Positions 49,542 through 57,939 of a DNA stretch of 64,000 nt are shown here, one piece after another. The number at the start of each line of letters is the position of its first letter. Within the stretch, counting starts at the first letter, position 1. The DNA comes from Vibrio tetraodonis (lineage in GTDB: Bacteria > Pseudomonadota > Gammaproteobacteria > Enterobacterales > Vibrionaceae), in the NCBI RefSeq assembly GCF_003350295.1, contig NZ_QLYY01000015.1:114630-178629 (forward strand), given 5' to 3'. The notes beneath the pieces were generated by a model. That model ran no database searches. It was not told the DNA's origin and saw only the letters and a program-made list of their open reading frames with translations. The translations under genes and the position numbers were made by a program.

Positions 49542-50462
49542 CTATTTATTTTGTTCAGGTTGTTTGAACATTTCTGCAATACCTGCAACCGAGCCCATAA
49601 GTCCAGATGCTTCAAGTGGCAACATAATGATTTTGCCATTTTCGGCCTGACCAATACTGCGCAGCGCATCTGTATAGCCTTGAGCGATAAAGTAATTGAC
49701 TGCCTGCATATCACCTTTCGCTATAGCTTCTGATACCATGGTGGTAGCGCGTGCTTCTGCTTCAGCTGCACGCTCACGCGCTTCTGCTTGCAATATTGCA
49801 GCTTGCTTTTCACCTTCGGCTTTAAGTATTTCTGATTGTTTATGACCTTCAGCTCTGAGAATTTCTGCTTGGCGTACACCTTCGGCTTCTAATATCTCAG
49901 CACGTTTATTTCTTTCAGCTTTCATTTGGGCATTCATGGCAGCAGTCAGATCGGCTGGTGGTTGAACATCTTTGATTTCAATACGAGTGACTTTTACTCC
50001 CCAAGGGTTAGTTGCCTCATCAACAATGGCAAGTAACTTGCTGTTGATCATATCTCTCTGGCTTAGCATCTCGTCTAATTCCATTGAGCCCAGGACTGTC
50101 CTGATATTGGTGAGAGTTAGGTTACGAATGGCATGCTCTAGATCATTTACTTCGTATGCTGCTTGAGCGGCATCGACCACTTGTACAAAGCAAACAGCAT
50201 CGATCGTTACGTTAGCGTTGTCCTTTGAAATAACTTCTTGAGCGGGAATATCGAGAACACGCTCCATCATATTTACCCTCTGTCCGATGCCATCAATAAA
50301 AGGAATAATGATGTTTAAGCCTGGTTTGAGAGTATGTGTATAGCGGCCAAACCGCTCAACGGTCCAATGGTTTCCTTGAGGGACAGTTTTTACACCAGCA
50401 ACTATGAATGCAATCACAACTACGAGTAGAACGCCGATGGTAATAAGAGAATCAATTGTCAT
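49542..50462 (-). CDS. qmcA: SPFH/stomatin-like protein QmcA
   Basis: Membrane-anchored band-7 protein that assembles in the inner membrane with NfeD-type partners. The 306-residue protein has one N-terminal span (about 5-24), the SPFH domain (about 25-200), and a coiled-coil tail of AEG-repeats ([14 protein letters not shown], then similar units to about residue 250). Function in E. coli is linked to protease complexes at the membrane. It is the first gene of the pair with nfeD. Confidence 0.92.
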   Translation of the reverse strand: MTIDSLITIGVLLVVVIAFIVAGVKTVPQGNHWTVERFGRYTHTLKPGLNIIIPFIDGIGQRVNMMERVLDIPAQEVISKDNANVTIDAVCFVQVVDAAQAAYEVNDLEHAIRNLTLTNIRTVLGSMELDEMLSQRDMINSKLLAIVDEATNPWGVKVTRIEIKDVQPPADLTAAMNAQMKAERNKRAEILEAEGVRQAEILRAEGHKQSEILKAEGEKQAAILQAEARERAAEAEARATTMVSEAIAKGDMQAVNYFIAQGYTDALRSIGQAENGKIIMLPLEASGLMGSVAGIAEMFKQPEQNK

Positions 50463-50813
50463 GGATAACCCCCATTTTATTCTTTATGCTGATTGTTGCT
50501 TAGATCGGTGTTGAATACAATGATATAAATGCAAGATAATTACATATTTCATACTCTGTCAGTACTGAGACAAAACTAGGATAGCCAAATAAAAGAGTAA
50601 AGATGTGGAATAGATATGGTGGCAGTGACGTATTGGCGAAGTAACCTTTAAGATATTAAACTTATAAATAAGAATAACTTATCAATTTATTTCAGTGTTT
50701 TTCTTATTTATCTATTACTTGCGAACAGATGATGTTTTTACACTGCAAAAGTGACGAAAGAGGCATTTAGTGAAGAAAAAGCTGAGACCTAACAGCTTTT
50801 TCTTATGTAACAT
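50463..50813. other. Intergenic region between ybbN and qmcA
   Basis: About 350 AT-rich bases. It carries the ybbN terminator at its left end and should hold the qmcA promoter, which I cannot place with confidence. No gene is visible. Confidence 0.5.
50773..50804 (-). terminator. ybbN terminator
   Basis: AAGAAAAAGCTG (50773-50784) and CAGCTTTTTCTT (50793-50804) form a perfect 12-bp stem with an 8-base loop. On the minus strand the 3' arm supplies the T-rich tail. It starts just 10 bases after the ybbN stop codon. Confidence 0.75.
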
Positions 50814-51668
50814 TTAGTAAAGTAGTGAATACAGCTTGCGTCTATACTGGGATGCTAACGGGTTGGTTTGACCCAATGCAGCGAGAATATCCATAAAATG
50901 CTTTTTTATCTCTCCATCAAGAGCGTTTAAATCACGACTTAGGAACTGCCATAAAATCTCTAGCGCTTCTTGGTCACGATTAACTTGGTGGTAGCTTAAC
51001 GCCAGCTCGGCGGCGAGCTTTACGTTACTTGATTCAGCTTGAAACTGTTTCTCAAGCGATTGAATTTCAGGACTGTTTGCCGATTGCTCATGCAGTTCAA
51101 GCTTAGCCACTAATCCTTTGTAGTAGTTATCTTGATATTCTAAAGGAATGTTACCTAGCAAGACTTTCGCTTGCTCAAAGTCTTGTGTTTCTAACAGACA
51201 TTCTGCTATTGCTAACTTTACATCGCCTTTTTGTTTTAAATCATCTGGTAACACTTGAAGTAATGAGAGAGCTTGCCCATGTTGATTTGTTTGAATCAAC
51301 TCCAATGCTTGTTTTATATCGAGTTCATCTTGGCTGGGCAAATGATTGGCCAACATACTCTGAATAGCTTGTAACTCTTGTGGCCCACCTAGCCCATCGA
51401 CGGGCTGACCATTTACAAATAAAGCGACGGTAGGCAGTGCTTGCACTCCAAACTGACTGGCGATCATCTGTTCTTGTTCGCAGTTTAAAAGCGCTAAAGT
51501 AAAGGCTCCATTGTATTGCTGAGCGAGTTCCTGTAGTTGTGGGATAACCTGCGTACTTTCCTGACTCATTGGTGCCCAAAAATGGATAAGGACAGGGGTT
51601 TGCATTGAGCCTTCAAGTACCTGACGAAAGTTTTGCTCATTGAGTTCGACTATAAAGGGAGACTGCAT
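50814..51668 (-). CDS. ybbN: Thioredoxin-fold co-chaperone YbbN (CnoX type)
   Basis: The 284-residue protein has an N-terminal thioredoxin-like domain (about 1-110) and C-terminal TPR repeats (about 115-284). In place of the CxxC motif it has WAPMSQES, so both redox Cys are absent, like the non-CxxC SQHC of E. coli YbbN, in which only the C-terminal Cys remains. E. coli YbbN/CnoX hands clients to GroEL and DnaK. It is a single gene beside qmcA and ybbO-like genes, as in E. coli. Confidence 0.9.
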   Translation of the reverse strand: MQSPFIVELNEQNFRQVLEGSMQTPVLIHFWAPMSQESTQVIPQLQELAQQYNGAFTLALLNCEQEQMIASQFGVQALPTVALFVNGQPVDGLGGPQELQAIQSMLANHLPSQDELDIKQALELIQTNQHGQALSLLQVLPDDLKQKGDVKLAIAECLLETQDFEQAKVLLGNIPLEYQDNYYKGLVAKLELHEQSANSPEIQSLEKQFQAESSNVKLAAELALSYHQVNRDQEALEILWQFLSRDLNALDGEIKKHFMDILAALGQTNPLASQYRRKLYSLLY

Positions 51669-51978
51669 TAGAAGATTCCTTGAGACGATTAGTATACTCC
51701 AGACATATGGGCGTATAGGGTAAATATCAAGCCGTGAGTTTTCTCAGACAAGTGAACACAGCAATATCGCCGCCATACTGGCGGTATTGCTGTTGTCAAA
51801 TACAAGCGGAGGTGTTTATAAGACGATAAACAAAGTTAGCGCAACACCCACACTTAGCCAGTTTAATTGGTTTAATGTCATGTTTTTATCCGAATGTAAC
51901 GCTCTTGAAAGTAATGAAGTTTGTCGCTTCATCTGCCACAATATCGTTTTATTATTACGGTATGATGACATCCTGTTT
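51669..51978. other. Intergenic region between ybbN and the ybbO-like gene
   Basis: About 310 bases. It holds a hairpin at 51759-51792 and a short run of in-frame codons at 51787-51996, which lacks a ribosome binding site and looks like chance. The ybbN promoter should lie here. Confidence 0.45.
51759..51792. repeat. Bulged hairpin in the ybbN upstream region
   Basis: CAGCAATA and CCGCCA pair with TGGCGG and TATTGCTG, with a three-base bulge (tcg) and a TAC loop, 14 bp in all. No T run follows on either strand, so it is not an obvious terminator. Confidence 0.6.
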
Positions 51979-52806
51979 TTAAGAGGCGCGCCTTAACACC
52001 CAATCTAACGTACGACTTGATAGTAAGCGCTTTAATACTGCAAATATCTTAGTTGGTGTTGTAATACGATAGCGAATTCTGGGTTTTTTGGCCTCTAATG
52101 CATGAAGTAGTGGCGCAACGCAGGATTCTGGTGGCAGTACAAATGCATTCGTTGATGTCTGGTTCTCCAGTGCTTTCAAGCGCTTTTCATATTCTTCATG
52201 ATGAACACTTTGGTCAAAATCGATCCATTTCATCAAGGCTTTATGGGCATTTTTTCTAAACTGAGTTTCAATGGGTCCAGGTTCTATTAAACTGATTTTA
52301 ATGTTTGTATTCGCGAGTTCTAAGCGCAGCGTATCGGTCCAGCCTTCTATGGCAAATTTAGATGCATTGTAAGCCCCACGATAGGACATAGCTGCAAAGC
52401 CAAGTACTGAGCTGTTTTGAACGATGCGACCATAGCCCTGCATGCGCATAATTGGCAGTACTTGTTTAACTAGGTGATGCCAGCCAAAGAAGTTGGTTTC
52501 AAACTGCTCTCTTAAAGCTTGTGTGGGAAGGTCTTCCAAGGCACCTGCTTGCCCGTAAGCCCCATTATTAAACAGAGCATCAAGTGTTCCCCCAGTTAGT
52601 TCCAACGCTTTTTTCACAGCACTTTCAATGCTGTCGCTGCTATTTAGATCTAACTGAATGCAAGTGAGTCCCTCACTTTGTAGCTGTTTAACGTCATCGG
52701 CATTTCGGCATGATGCGATGACTTGGTAACCTGCTTTTTGCAGCGCGTGAGCGCAGGTGTATCCAATGCCAGTGGAACATCCGGTAATGAGAATAGATTT
52801 AGCCAT
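51979..52806 (-). CDS. Short-chain dehydrogenase YbbO type
   Basis: The 275-residue protein has the SDR cofactor motif TGCSTGIG (8-15), NNG of the middle strand and the catalytic YNASK (with Ser before it in SSVLGFAAMSYRGAY). E. coli YbbO is an aldehyde reductase, which I recall as acting on several aldehydes. The start MAKSILITGC at 52806 fits the family better than an ATG at 52848, though neither has a strong Shine-Dalgarno. The gene follows the yfcH-like gene by 44 bases and is near ybbN and qmcA, as in E. coli. Confidence 0.88.
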   Translation of the reverse strand: MAKSILITGCSTGIGYTCAHALQKAGYQVIASCRNADDVKQLQSEGLTCIQLDLNSSDSIESAVKKALELTGGTLDALFNNGAYGQAGALEDLPTQALREQFETNFFGWHHLVKQVLPIMRMQGYGRIVQNSSVLGFAAMSYRGAYNASKFAIEGWTDTLRLELANTNIKISLIEPGPIETQFRKNAHKALMKWIDFDQSVHHEEYEKRLKALENQTSTNAFVLPPESCVAPLLHALEAKKPRIRYRITTPTKIFAVLKRLLSSRTLDWVLRRAS

Positions 52807-52850
52807 TAAGTATTTGTATTGTTGGTTTTTTAAACCAATAGCATACAATA

Positions 52851-53765
52851 TTAATCTTGGTGTTGTAACAAGTTTTTCATGGCTGGTTCAATACGAGAAT
52901 AGCTAAAGCGAAAGCCCAGTTCGGTGAGCTTTTTAGGCTTGGCTCTTAGACTGTCGAATAAGAGTACGGCACTCTCTCCCATGACTATGTTTAATACCCA
53001 TTTCGGTGTGAACAATAGATGCGGTCTTTTGAGTGATTTTGCCAAAGTTTGGCTGAATTGTTTGTTAGTAACCGGGTGAGGCGCGCACAGATTAAACTCG
53101 CCATGAGCGTGCTCTGTTTCTATTAAATAGATGATGCCACGGACCATATCAAGGAGGTGTATCCAGGGAATAAACTGGTTACCTTTGCCAATAGGACCAC
53201 CCAAGCCAAGTTTATAGGGTAAAATCATTTTGCCTAATGCTCCGCCACCAAGCCCAAGAACAACACCGGTGCGTAAAATACAAACGCGTGTAGATTCAGA
53301 CCGAGCACGATTAGCAATTTCTTCCCATTTAGTACACACAAGATGAGGAAAACTTTGGTTATGAACGTGTAAGCCCTCGTCGAATGGATGTTCTTGTTGA
53401 TCTCCATAGTAGCCTACTGCTGAACCGCTAATAAAAACACTAGGCGGTGATGTACTTGCATGAATAAGGTCAACAATTTTTTCGGTGATGTGCCAACGAC
53501 TGTTGCATATTGTGCTTTTCTGTTTTTCACTCCAACGTTTATCGGCAATAGGCTCGCCAGCTAGATTGACCACGGCGTCAAAGTCGTTGAGATCATTTAA
53601 ACAATCGAGCTTGGAGATGTAGGTGATATTGCCCATATCAGCATGGCTAACTTTGATTTTTGCGTCACTGGGTGAACGTGTAAGAAGCACAACCTCATAG
53701 GTGGTAAAATGTTTTAACAACTCTCTACCAATAAAGCCTGTGCCACCCGTTAGCAGTACTTTCAT
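52851..53765 (-). CDS. NAD(P)-dependent epimerase-like protein (YfcH/TIGR01777 type)
   Basis: The 304-residue protein begins MKVLLTGGTGFIGRELL with the nucleotide-binding GGTGFIG. It shows VNLAGEPIADKRWSEKQK, SGSAVGYYG and RTGVVLGLGGGALGKM, all diagnostic of the TIGR01777 family, and a C-terminal DUF1731-like region. Biological substrate is not known. A perfect 10-bp inverted repeat lies just upstream. It likely starts the transcript that includes the ybbO-like gene. Confidence 0.9.
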   Translation of the reverse strand: MKVLLTGGTGFIGRELLKHFTTYEVVLLTRSPSDAKIKVSHADMGNITYISKLDCLNDLNDFDAVVNLAGEPIADKRWSEKQKSTICNSRWHITEKIVDLIHASTSPPSVFISGSAVGYYGDQQEHPFDEGLHVHNQSFPHLVCTKWEEIANRARSESTRVCILRTGVVLGLGGGALGKMILPYKLGLGGPIGKGNQFIPWIHLLDMVRGIIYLIETEHAHGEFNLCAPHPVTNKQFSQTLAKSLKRPHLLFTPKWVLNIVMGESAVLLFDSLRAKPKKLTELGFRFSYSRIEPAMKNLLQHQD

Positions 53766-53792
53766 CCAGATCTCCTATCCGCCTCCTAGATA

Positions 53793-53818
53793 CTGTTTTA
53801 ATGAATAGATTAAAACAG
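53793..53818. promoter_or_regulatory. Perfect inverted repeat upstream of the yfcH-like gene
   Basis: CTGTTTTAAT (53793-53802) and ATTAAAACAG (53809-53818) are perfect inverted repeats 6 bases apart, 27 bases before the start codon. It resembles an operator; the regulator is unknown. The spacing excludes a LexA box. Confidence 0.55.
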
Positions 53819-53998
53819 CAATTCTAGTAATTATAGCGAGTTAGCTATATTTGGGATCATCATAAACGGAAAATTAAAGCAAGAGACAGCAAAAATGCAT
53901 ATTTTCTATTTTTGGTTGTCTATTGCTCTATTTGGGTCAAACTTACATCAGCGTTTTCTCGCCATAACTAATGGCAAATAATTGGACATGAGGTTGAT

Positions 53999-54733
53999 AT
54001 GCAGGCTGTGGCCGCACTTCTAAAAGCATTTTTAGGAAGTTTGAGAGATTTGTTGCCAATAGTGGCTGTCATTGCTTTTTTTCAACTTATTGTATTACAA
54101 GAGCCTTTACCCAACATGTTATCAATATTGTTTGGTCTCGTTTTGGTCGTTATGGGCCTAACCTTTTTTATCTTCGGACTAGAAATGGGGCTTTTTCCAA
54201 TCGGAGAGTCGATGGCCCAGGCTTTTGCTCGGAAAGGAAGCGTTGCTTGGCTAATGCTATTTGCGTTTTGTTTAGGTTTTGGAACGACAGTGGCGGAGCC
54301 AGCTCTCACTGCGGTTTCCGCAGAGGCAGCTCAAGTTGCGGCAGAAGGGGGGATGATCGCGGCTAACGAGGCGTCAATGGATAGCTACGCAAATGGTCTG
54401 AGGTATACCGTTGCTCTATCAGTAGGGGTAGCCATTATGCTCGGCGTATTGCGTATCCTTCGAGGCTGGTCGATTCAGTGCATGATTATCGGAGGCTACA
54501 TAGGTGTTGTGGTATTGACGATGTTTGCACCCGAAAGCATTATTGGGGTTGCCTACGACTCTGGAGGGGTTACGACATCGACGATTACAGTGCCTCTCGT
54601 TACCGCATTAGGAGTCGGGCTAGCATCAGCAATTAAGGGGCGTAACCCCATGTTGGATGGATTTGGTCTAATTGCTTTTGCTTCTTTGTTGCCCATGATG
54701 TTTGTTATGGTTTACGGAATGGTGGTCGCGTGA
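53999..54733 (+). CDS. DUF1538 membrane protein A (UmpA-like)
   Basis: The 244-residue inner-membrane protein has about six hydrophobic spans. It shows the DUF1538 signature blocks [14 protein letters not shown] (60-73), [11 protein letters not shown] (93-103), [16 protein letters not shown] (185-200) and [17 protein letters not shown] (214-230). The same blocks occur in the next gene, so the pair are paralogous halves. GAGG lies five bases before the ATG. It is the first of four overlapping genes. A two-gene DUF1538 pair (UmpAB) has been reported, from memory, as a cation/proton antiporter; I could not verify it. Transport is inferred. Confidence 0.88.
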   Translation: MQAVAALLKAFLGSLRDLLPIVAVIAFFQLIVLQEPLPNMLSILFGLVLVVMGLTFFIFGLEMGLFPIGESMAQAFARKGSVAWLMLFAFCLGFGTTVAEPALTAVSAEAAQVAAEGGMIAANEASMDSYANGLRYTVALSVGVAIMLGVLRILRGWSIQCMIIGGYIGVVVLTMFAPESIIGVAYDSGGVTTSTITVPLVTALGVGLASAIKGRNPMLDGFGLIAFASLLPMMFVMVYGMVVA

Positions 54734-55524
54734 TTGCTTGGTCTGAATTTATAGGGACGTTTAGCAATACAATCACAGATGTATTGCCGATAGCATCAAT
54801 TATTTTTGGCTTTCAGTTTGCGGTTTTGCGCCATCCCGTGACGAATTGGCCTAAGGTTATCGTTGGTTTTGGGTATGTCATTCTTGGCCTTTCTCTGTTT
54901 CTAGTCGGACTTGAACTTGCATTGTTTCCTCTTGGTGAAACTATGGCGATGCAGTTGACCCAACCTTCCTTTTTACAAGAGTTTGGTACGGCTTCAGAGG
55001 GAACTATAGGCTGGCAGGATTATTATTGGGTGTATTTGTTTGCATTTTGTATTGGTTTTAGCACCACAATTGCTGAACCCTCTTTAATTGCGGTGGCGAT
55101 AAAGGCTAACCAAGTGTCTGCTGGGGCAATCAGTGTCAATGGACTTCGTGTCGCAGTCGCACTTGGGGTTGCTTTTGGTATTTCATTGGGTAGTTACAGA
55201 ATTGTTGTAGGGGATCCTATCCATTACTACATCATTACAGGTTACATTGTTGTGGTCGCTCAGACATTTTATGCCCCGAAACTTATAGTACCGCTCGCAT
55301 ACGACTCTGGAGGTGTAACAACTTCTACCGTAACCGTACCTTTGGTGGCGGCTTTGGGGTTGGGCTTAGCCTCTACAGTACCTGGACGAAACCCAATGAT
55401 TGATGGTTTCGGGCTTATCGCATTTGCGAGCTTGTTTCCCATCATCTCTGTTATGGGGTATGCACAAATAACTCATTGGCTTGGCAAAAGCTCATCACAG
55501 GAGGATAAAGATAATGCGCTTTAA
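54730..55524 (+). CDS. DUF1538 membrane protein B (UmpB-like)
   Basis: The 264-residue paralog of the preceding gene has the same signature blocks: [14 protein letters not shown] (60-73), [15 protein letters not shown] (109-123), [16 protein letters not shown] (190-205) and [17 protein letters not shown] (219-235). The start is a GTG that overlaps the upstream stop codon by 4 bases (GTGA), giving tight coupling. The pair probably forms a heteromeric membrane unit. The acid and GT-rich conserved blocks would be the place to look for ion-binding residues. Its end overlaps the P-II gene by 11 bases. Confidence 0.88.
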   Translation: MIAWSEFIGTFSNTITDVLPIASIIFGFQFAVLRHPVTNWPKVIVGFGYVILGLSLFLVGLELALFPLGETMAMQLTQPSFLQEFGTASEGTIGWQDYYWVYLFAFCIGFSTTIAEPSLIAVAIKANQVSAGAISVNGLRVAVALGVAFGISLGSYRIVVGDPIHYYIITGYIVVVAQTFYAPKLIVPLAYDSGGVTTSTVTVPLVAALGLGLASTVPGRNPMIDGFGLIAFASLFPIISVMGYAQITHWLGKSSSQEDKDNAL

Positions 55525-55864
55525 ATTGATACTCGCATTTGTTGAAGATAGCAGAACCGATTCTGTGCTTGATGCAGCGAGAGAGGCAGGAGCGACAGGA
55601 GCGACTGTTATAAATCACGCAAGAGGGGAAGGGCTAAATAAGAAGTCCACCTTTTTCGGCCTTACCCTAGAAGTACAAAAAGATGTACTTCTGTTTGTTG
55701 TTGAAGAGCATCTTTCGAGACATATTCTGGAAAAAATCAGCGAGGTGGGTGAGTTTGATCAAGAGTCTGGTCAGGGAATTGCTGTGCAAATTGATGTTGA
55801 AGATGCGGTTGGTGTAGCTCACCAAGTCGCAAAGTTGTCGGAAGTGGTAGGGAACGAGTTATGA
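55514..55864 (+). CDS. P-II family nucleotide-binding regulator
   Basis: The 116-residue protein starts [20 protein letters not shown] and has the P-II core: AAREAGATGATVINHARGEG, then TFFGLTLEVQKDVLLFVVEEH and GQGIAVQIDVEDAVG. Canonical GlnB residues around the T-loop tyrosine are not apparent, so it is a divergent P-II type, which often sits beside transporters and senses ATP, ADP or cAMP. The ATG at 55514 is inside the UmpB-like gene, with AGGAG upstream. It is followed by a CBS gene whose ATG overlaps its stop codon by 4 bases. Confidence 0.9.
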   Translation: MRFKLILAFVEDSRTDSVLDAAREAGATGATVINHARGEGLNKKSTFFGLTLEVQKDVLLFVVEEHLSRHILEKISEVGEFDQESGQGIAVQIDVEDAVGVAHQVAKLSEVVGNEL

Positions 55865-56265
55865 GTGGTGATCAAAAAGTATGTGTCCGTGATGTTATGG
55901 CCGATAACTACGTTATGATAGATGGTCTAACGACGGTTAGGGAAGGGATTCTGCTGGCGAGAAAGCATCAAGTTAAAGCTTTAGTGGTTAATAAGCGTAA
56001 TGATGACGATGAATATGGCCTGGTACTGATGAATGATATCGCCAAAAAAGTACTGGCAATGAATCGCTCGCCTGATCGGGTAAACATATATGAAATTATG
56101 ACCAAACCTGCGTTGGCAGTAGGCCCTGATATGCAGGTAAAATATTGCGCTAGGTTATTTGAACGTTTTGGTATCAGCCGTGCACCCGTGATCGAAAACG
56201 GTCAAATCCTTGGTATGGTCAGCTACAACAATATTGTTCTCATTGGCATGGCGAGGGATGAATAG
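55861..56265 (+). CDS. Tandem CBS-domain protein
   Basis: The 134-residue cytosolic protein consists of two CBS domains (about 7-66 and 72-130), with VRDVMADNYVMI and EIMTKPALAVGPD at the two starts and APVIENGQILGMVSYNNIV at the end. CBS pairs bind adenine nucleotides. The gene overlaps the P-II gene by 4 bases, so all four genes are translationally coupled. A sensor role for the membrane pair is likely. The stop codon lies within a 12-bp hairpin. Confidence 0.9.
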   Translation: MSGDQKVCVRDVMADNYVMIDGLTTVREGILLARKHQVKALVVNKRNDDDEYGLVLMNDIAKKVLAMNRSPDRVNIYEIMTKPALAVGPDMQVKYCARLFERFGISRAPVIENGQILGMVSYNNIVLIGMARDE

Positions 56266-56278
56266 ATATTCATCCCTC
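56253..56278. repeat. Perfect 12-bp hairpin over the CBS gene stop codon
   Basis: GAGGGATGAATA (56253-56264) and TATTCATCCCTC (56267-56278) pair with only two bases between. No T run follows on either side. It covers the end of the operon and faces toxS. It may stabilise the mRNA 3' end or assist termination. Confidence 0.7.
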
Positions 56279-56301
56279 AAGCAGAAAATTGAAACTGTGA
56301 G

Positions 56302-56817
56302 TTAGTTAGAAAACAGAACGGTAGAACCGTGGTTCAGACTGGTAAGTAACAATGTATTTTCATTAACGATATCTATTCGTCGGCTTTGCTGAGCATCCAT
56401 TTTAAAGATTTGAGTAATGAGTTTAAGCTGCTCTTCGGTGAAATCTTTACTTTGAGCTGATGATACATCTTTAAATGTGACCGGTGATACTAGAAGGTAG
56501 TTATCACTGATATCCCATTCACCTTCTTCAGAAATGTTAATAACACTCTCATTTTTTGTATCATTGCCATATAGTTTTACGGTAGCAAAGCGGTTGTACT
56601 GACCATTTGGCAAATATTTCACATTTGAATCTACGGTGACACGGCGAAGAGATCCTACCGACTCTTCTCTTAAACTGTCCGTTATAAGTGTTACCATTCT
56701 GGACTGCCACTCTTTAGATATCAGCACTTGCTCAACTTTTAGATCACTTCCCCAATAAAGCCAACTACTAAACAAAGCTGACAAAACAAGTAAACTGGCT
56801 GCAATTTTATGGTTCAT
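56302..56817 (-). CDS. toxS: ToxR effector protein ToxS
   Basis: Periplasmic partner that protects and activates ToxR. The 171-residue protein starts MNHKIAASLLVLSALFSSWLYWGSDLK, with a membrane anchor at residues 5-24, and is periplasmic beyond that. Start at 56817 matches the family; a longer reading from 56901 overlaps toxR. It lies 10 bases after the toxR stop. Known ToxS proteins have similar length (173). Confidence 0.93.
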   Translation of the reverse strand: MNHKIAASLLVLSALFSSWLYWGSDLKVEQVLISKEWQSRMVTLITDSLREESVGSLRRVTVDSNVKYLPNGQYNRFATVKLYGNDTKNESVINISEEGEWDISDNYLLVSPVTFKDVSSAQSKDFTEEQLKLITQIFKMDAQQSRRIDIVNENTLLLTSLNHGSTVLFSN

Positions 56818-56827
56818 TTTACTTTTC

Positions 56828-57691
56828 CTATTGGCAAACTTTGTTGAGATCTTTTTGGTCGGCAAATATACGAACAGTGATGTTTTCACCTGAACTAGCA
56901 ACCGAGTGTATGTAGTTGAGTACTAGCTGGTTATTTTGACCGCCAGTAGCAATGACTTCTACTGGTGCTACAGAAGCATGGACAGTGTTATATCGCTTCA
57001 CACACTGCTCGATTGATGGATACCAAGGAGTTAAATCTGGATGGTTAATCGGTGTTTTCACCGGCGTACCGTCATACATCGCAATTTGACGAAAGGTAGA
57101 TTCAGCAGGGTTAGTAAATAAAATAACACTCAAAGGGATAAGTAAGGCGAGTAATAACATGACTCGTATTCCCCATCGTGGTGATTCCACCGAGGGTGAT
57201 GCTATTTGGTCTGCTTGAGGCTTTGTTTCAGCTATGGGTGAGTATTTTGTGTCGTCTATGCCTATATTGGTAGTGGTTTCACTATCTAGTTGGGTGGCTT
57301 CTGATGCTTCCTCTTCTAAAGACGGAGTGCCACTCATCAAAGGCGTTGTGCGTTCAACACTACAAATCAATTGGTAACCACGTTTTGGTACTGTTTTGAT
57401 AAATTGTGGTGATTTTGTTGAGTCTTGAAGCTGTTTTCTAAGTGTTGAAATAGCTTGAGTTAAGCTCGAGTCATCAACTTCAAAACCTTGTTCTCTCCAA
57501 ACAAAATCATGCAGTTCGTTTCGAGATACAATTTCATTGGGCTTTTCTGATAGCAAAAGCAAAATTCTGCTTTCATTGCTTCCCAAACGTATAACTTCGT
57601 TATTATCGTTTGAGTTGTCCACCAGAGAGTTTGTATTGGGGTCAAAAGTAAATCTATTTGAAAGATTGAACTTAGTGCCTATGTTACTCAT
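56828..57691 (-). CDS. toxR: Transmembrane transcriptional regulator ToxR
   Basis: Inner-membrane regulator that controls outer-membrane porins and, in pathogens, virulence genes. The 287-residue protein has an N-terminal winged helix (about 15-110, with WREQGFEVDDSSLTQAISTLRKQLQD and PKRGYQLI), a variable acidic linker (about 113-170), one membrane span (about 176-193) and a periplasmic domain with the pair C230 and C286, whose disulfide is known in V. cholerae. It is divergent from htpG, as in other vibrios. ToxR in non-pathogenic vibrios controls porins and bile or osmotic adaptation. Confidence 0.96.
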   Translation of the reverse strand: MSNIGTKFNLSNRFTFDPNTNSLVDNSNDNNEVIRLGSNESRILLLLSEKPNEIVSRNELHDFVWREQGFEVDDSSLTQAISTLRKQLQDSTKSPQFIKTVPKRGYQLICSVERTTPLMSGTPSLEEEASEATQLDSETTTNIGIDDTKYSPIAETKPQADQIASPSVESPRWGIRVMLLLALLIPLSVILFTNPAESTFRQIAMYDGTPVKTPINHPDLTPWYPSIEQCVKRYNTVHASVAPVEVIATGGQNNQLVLNYIHSVASSGENITVRIFADQKDLNKVCQ

Positions 57692-57835
57692 TCGGTATAA
57701 CCATCTTGTTAGTTATGTTTTATCAGATGCGCCAAAAAACGTGTTTCGAGAGACGGTAAATATTGTTTTTGATTTTTTGAGGTGCAAGGATAGACAAAAT
57801 AAAATCAAAAAAACAATGTTTTTATGAATTTTGAC

Positions 57836-57863
57836 CTTGAATTTACATTTGGCACCCTCATGT
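57836..57863 (+). promoter_or_regulatory. Sigma-32-type promoter of htpG
   Basis: CTTGAAT (57836-57842) and CCTCATGT (57856-57863) match the heat-shock elements CTTGAAA and CCCCATNT at 6 of 7 and 7 of 8 positions, 13 bases apart. It lies 77 bases before the htpG start, as expected for a heat-shock gene. Confidence 0.7.
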
Positions 57864-57939
57864 TAGTTTGCAGATTATGTCAGCGTCGGCCTCATTTATA
57901 AATGTAAGGCCTGATAATTATAGATGTTATGGAGCGAAC

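Noticed and set aside
51787..51996. 69-codon frame between ybbN and the ybbO-like gene
   Set aside because: No ribosome binding site and the protein has no recognisable pattern; it also runs into the end of the SDR gene.
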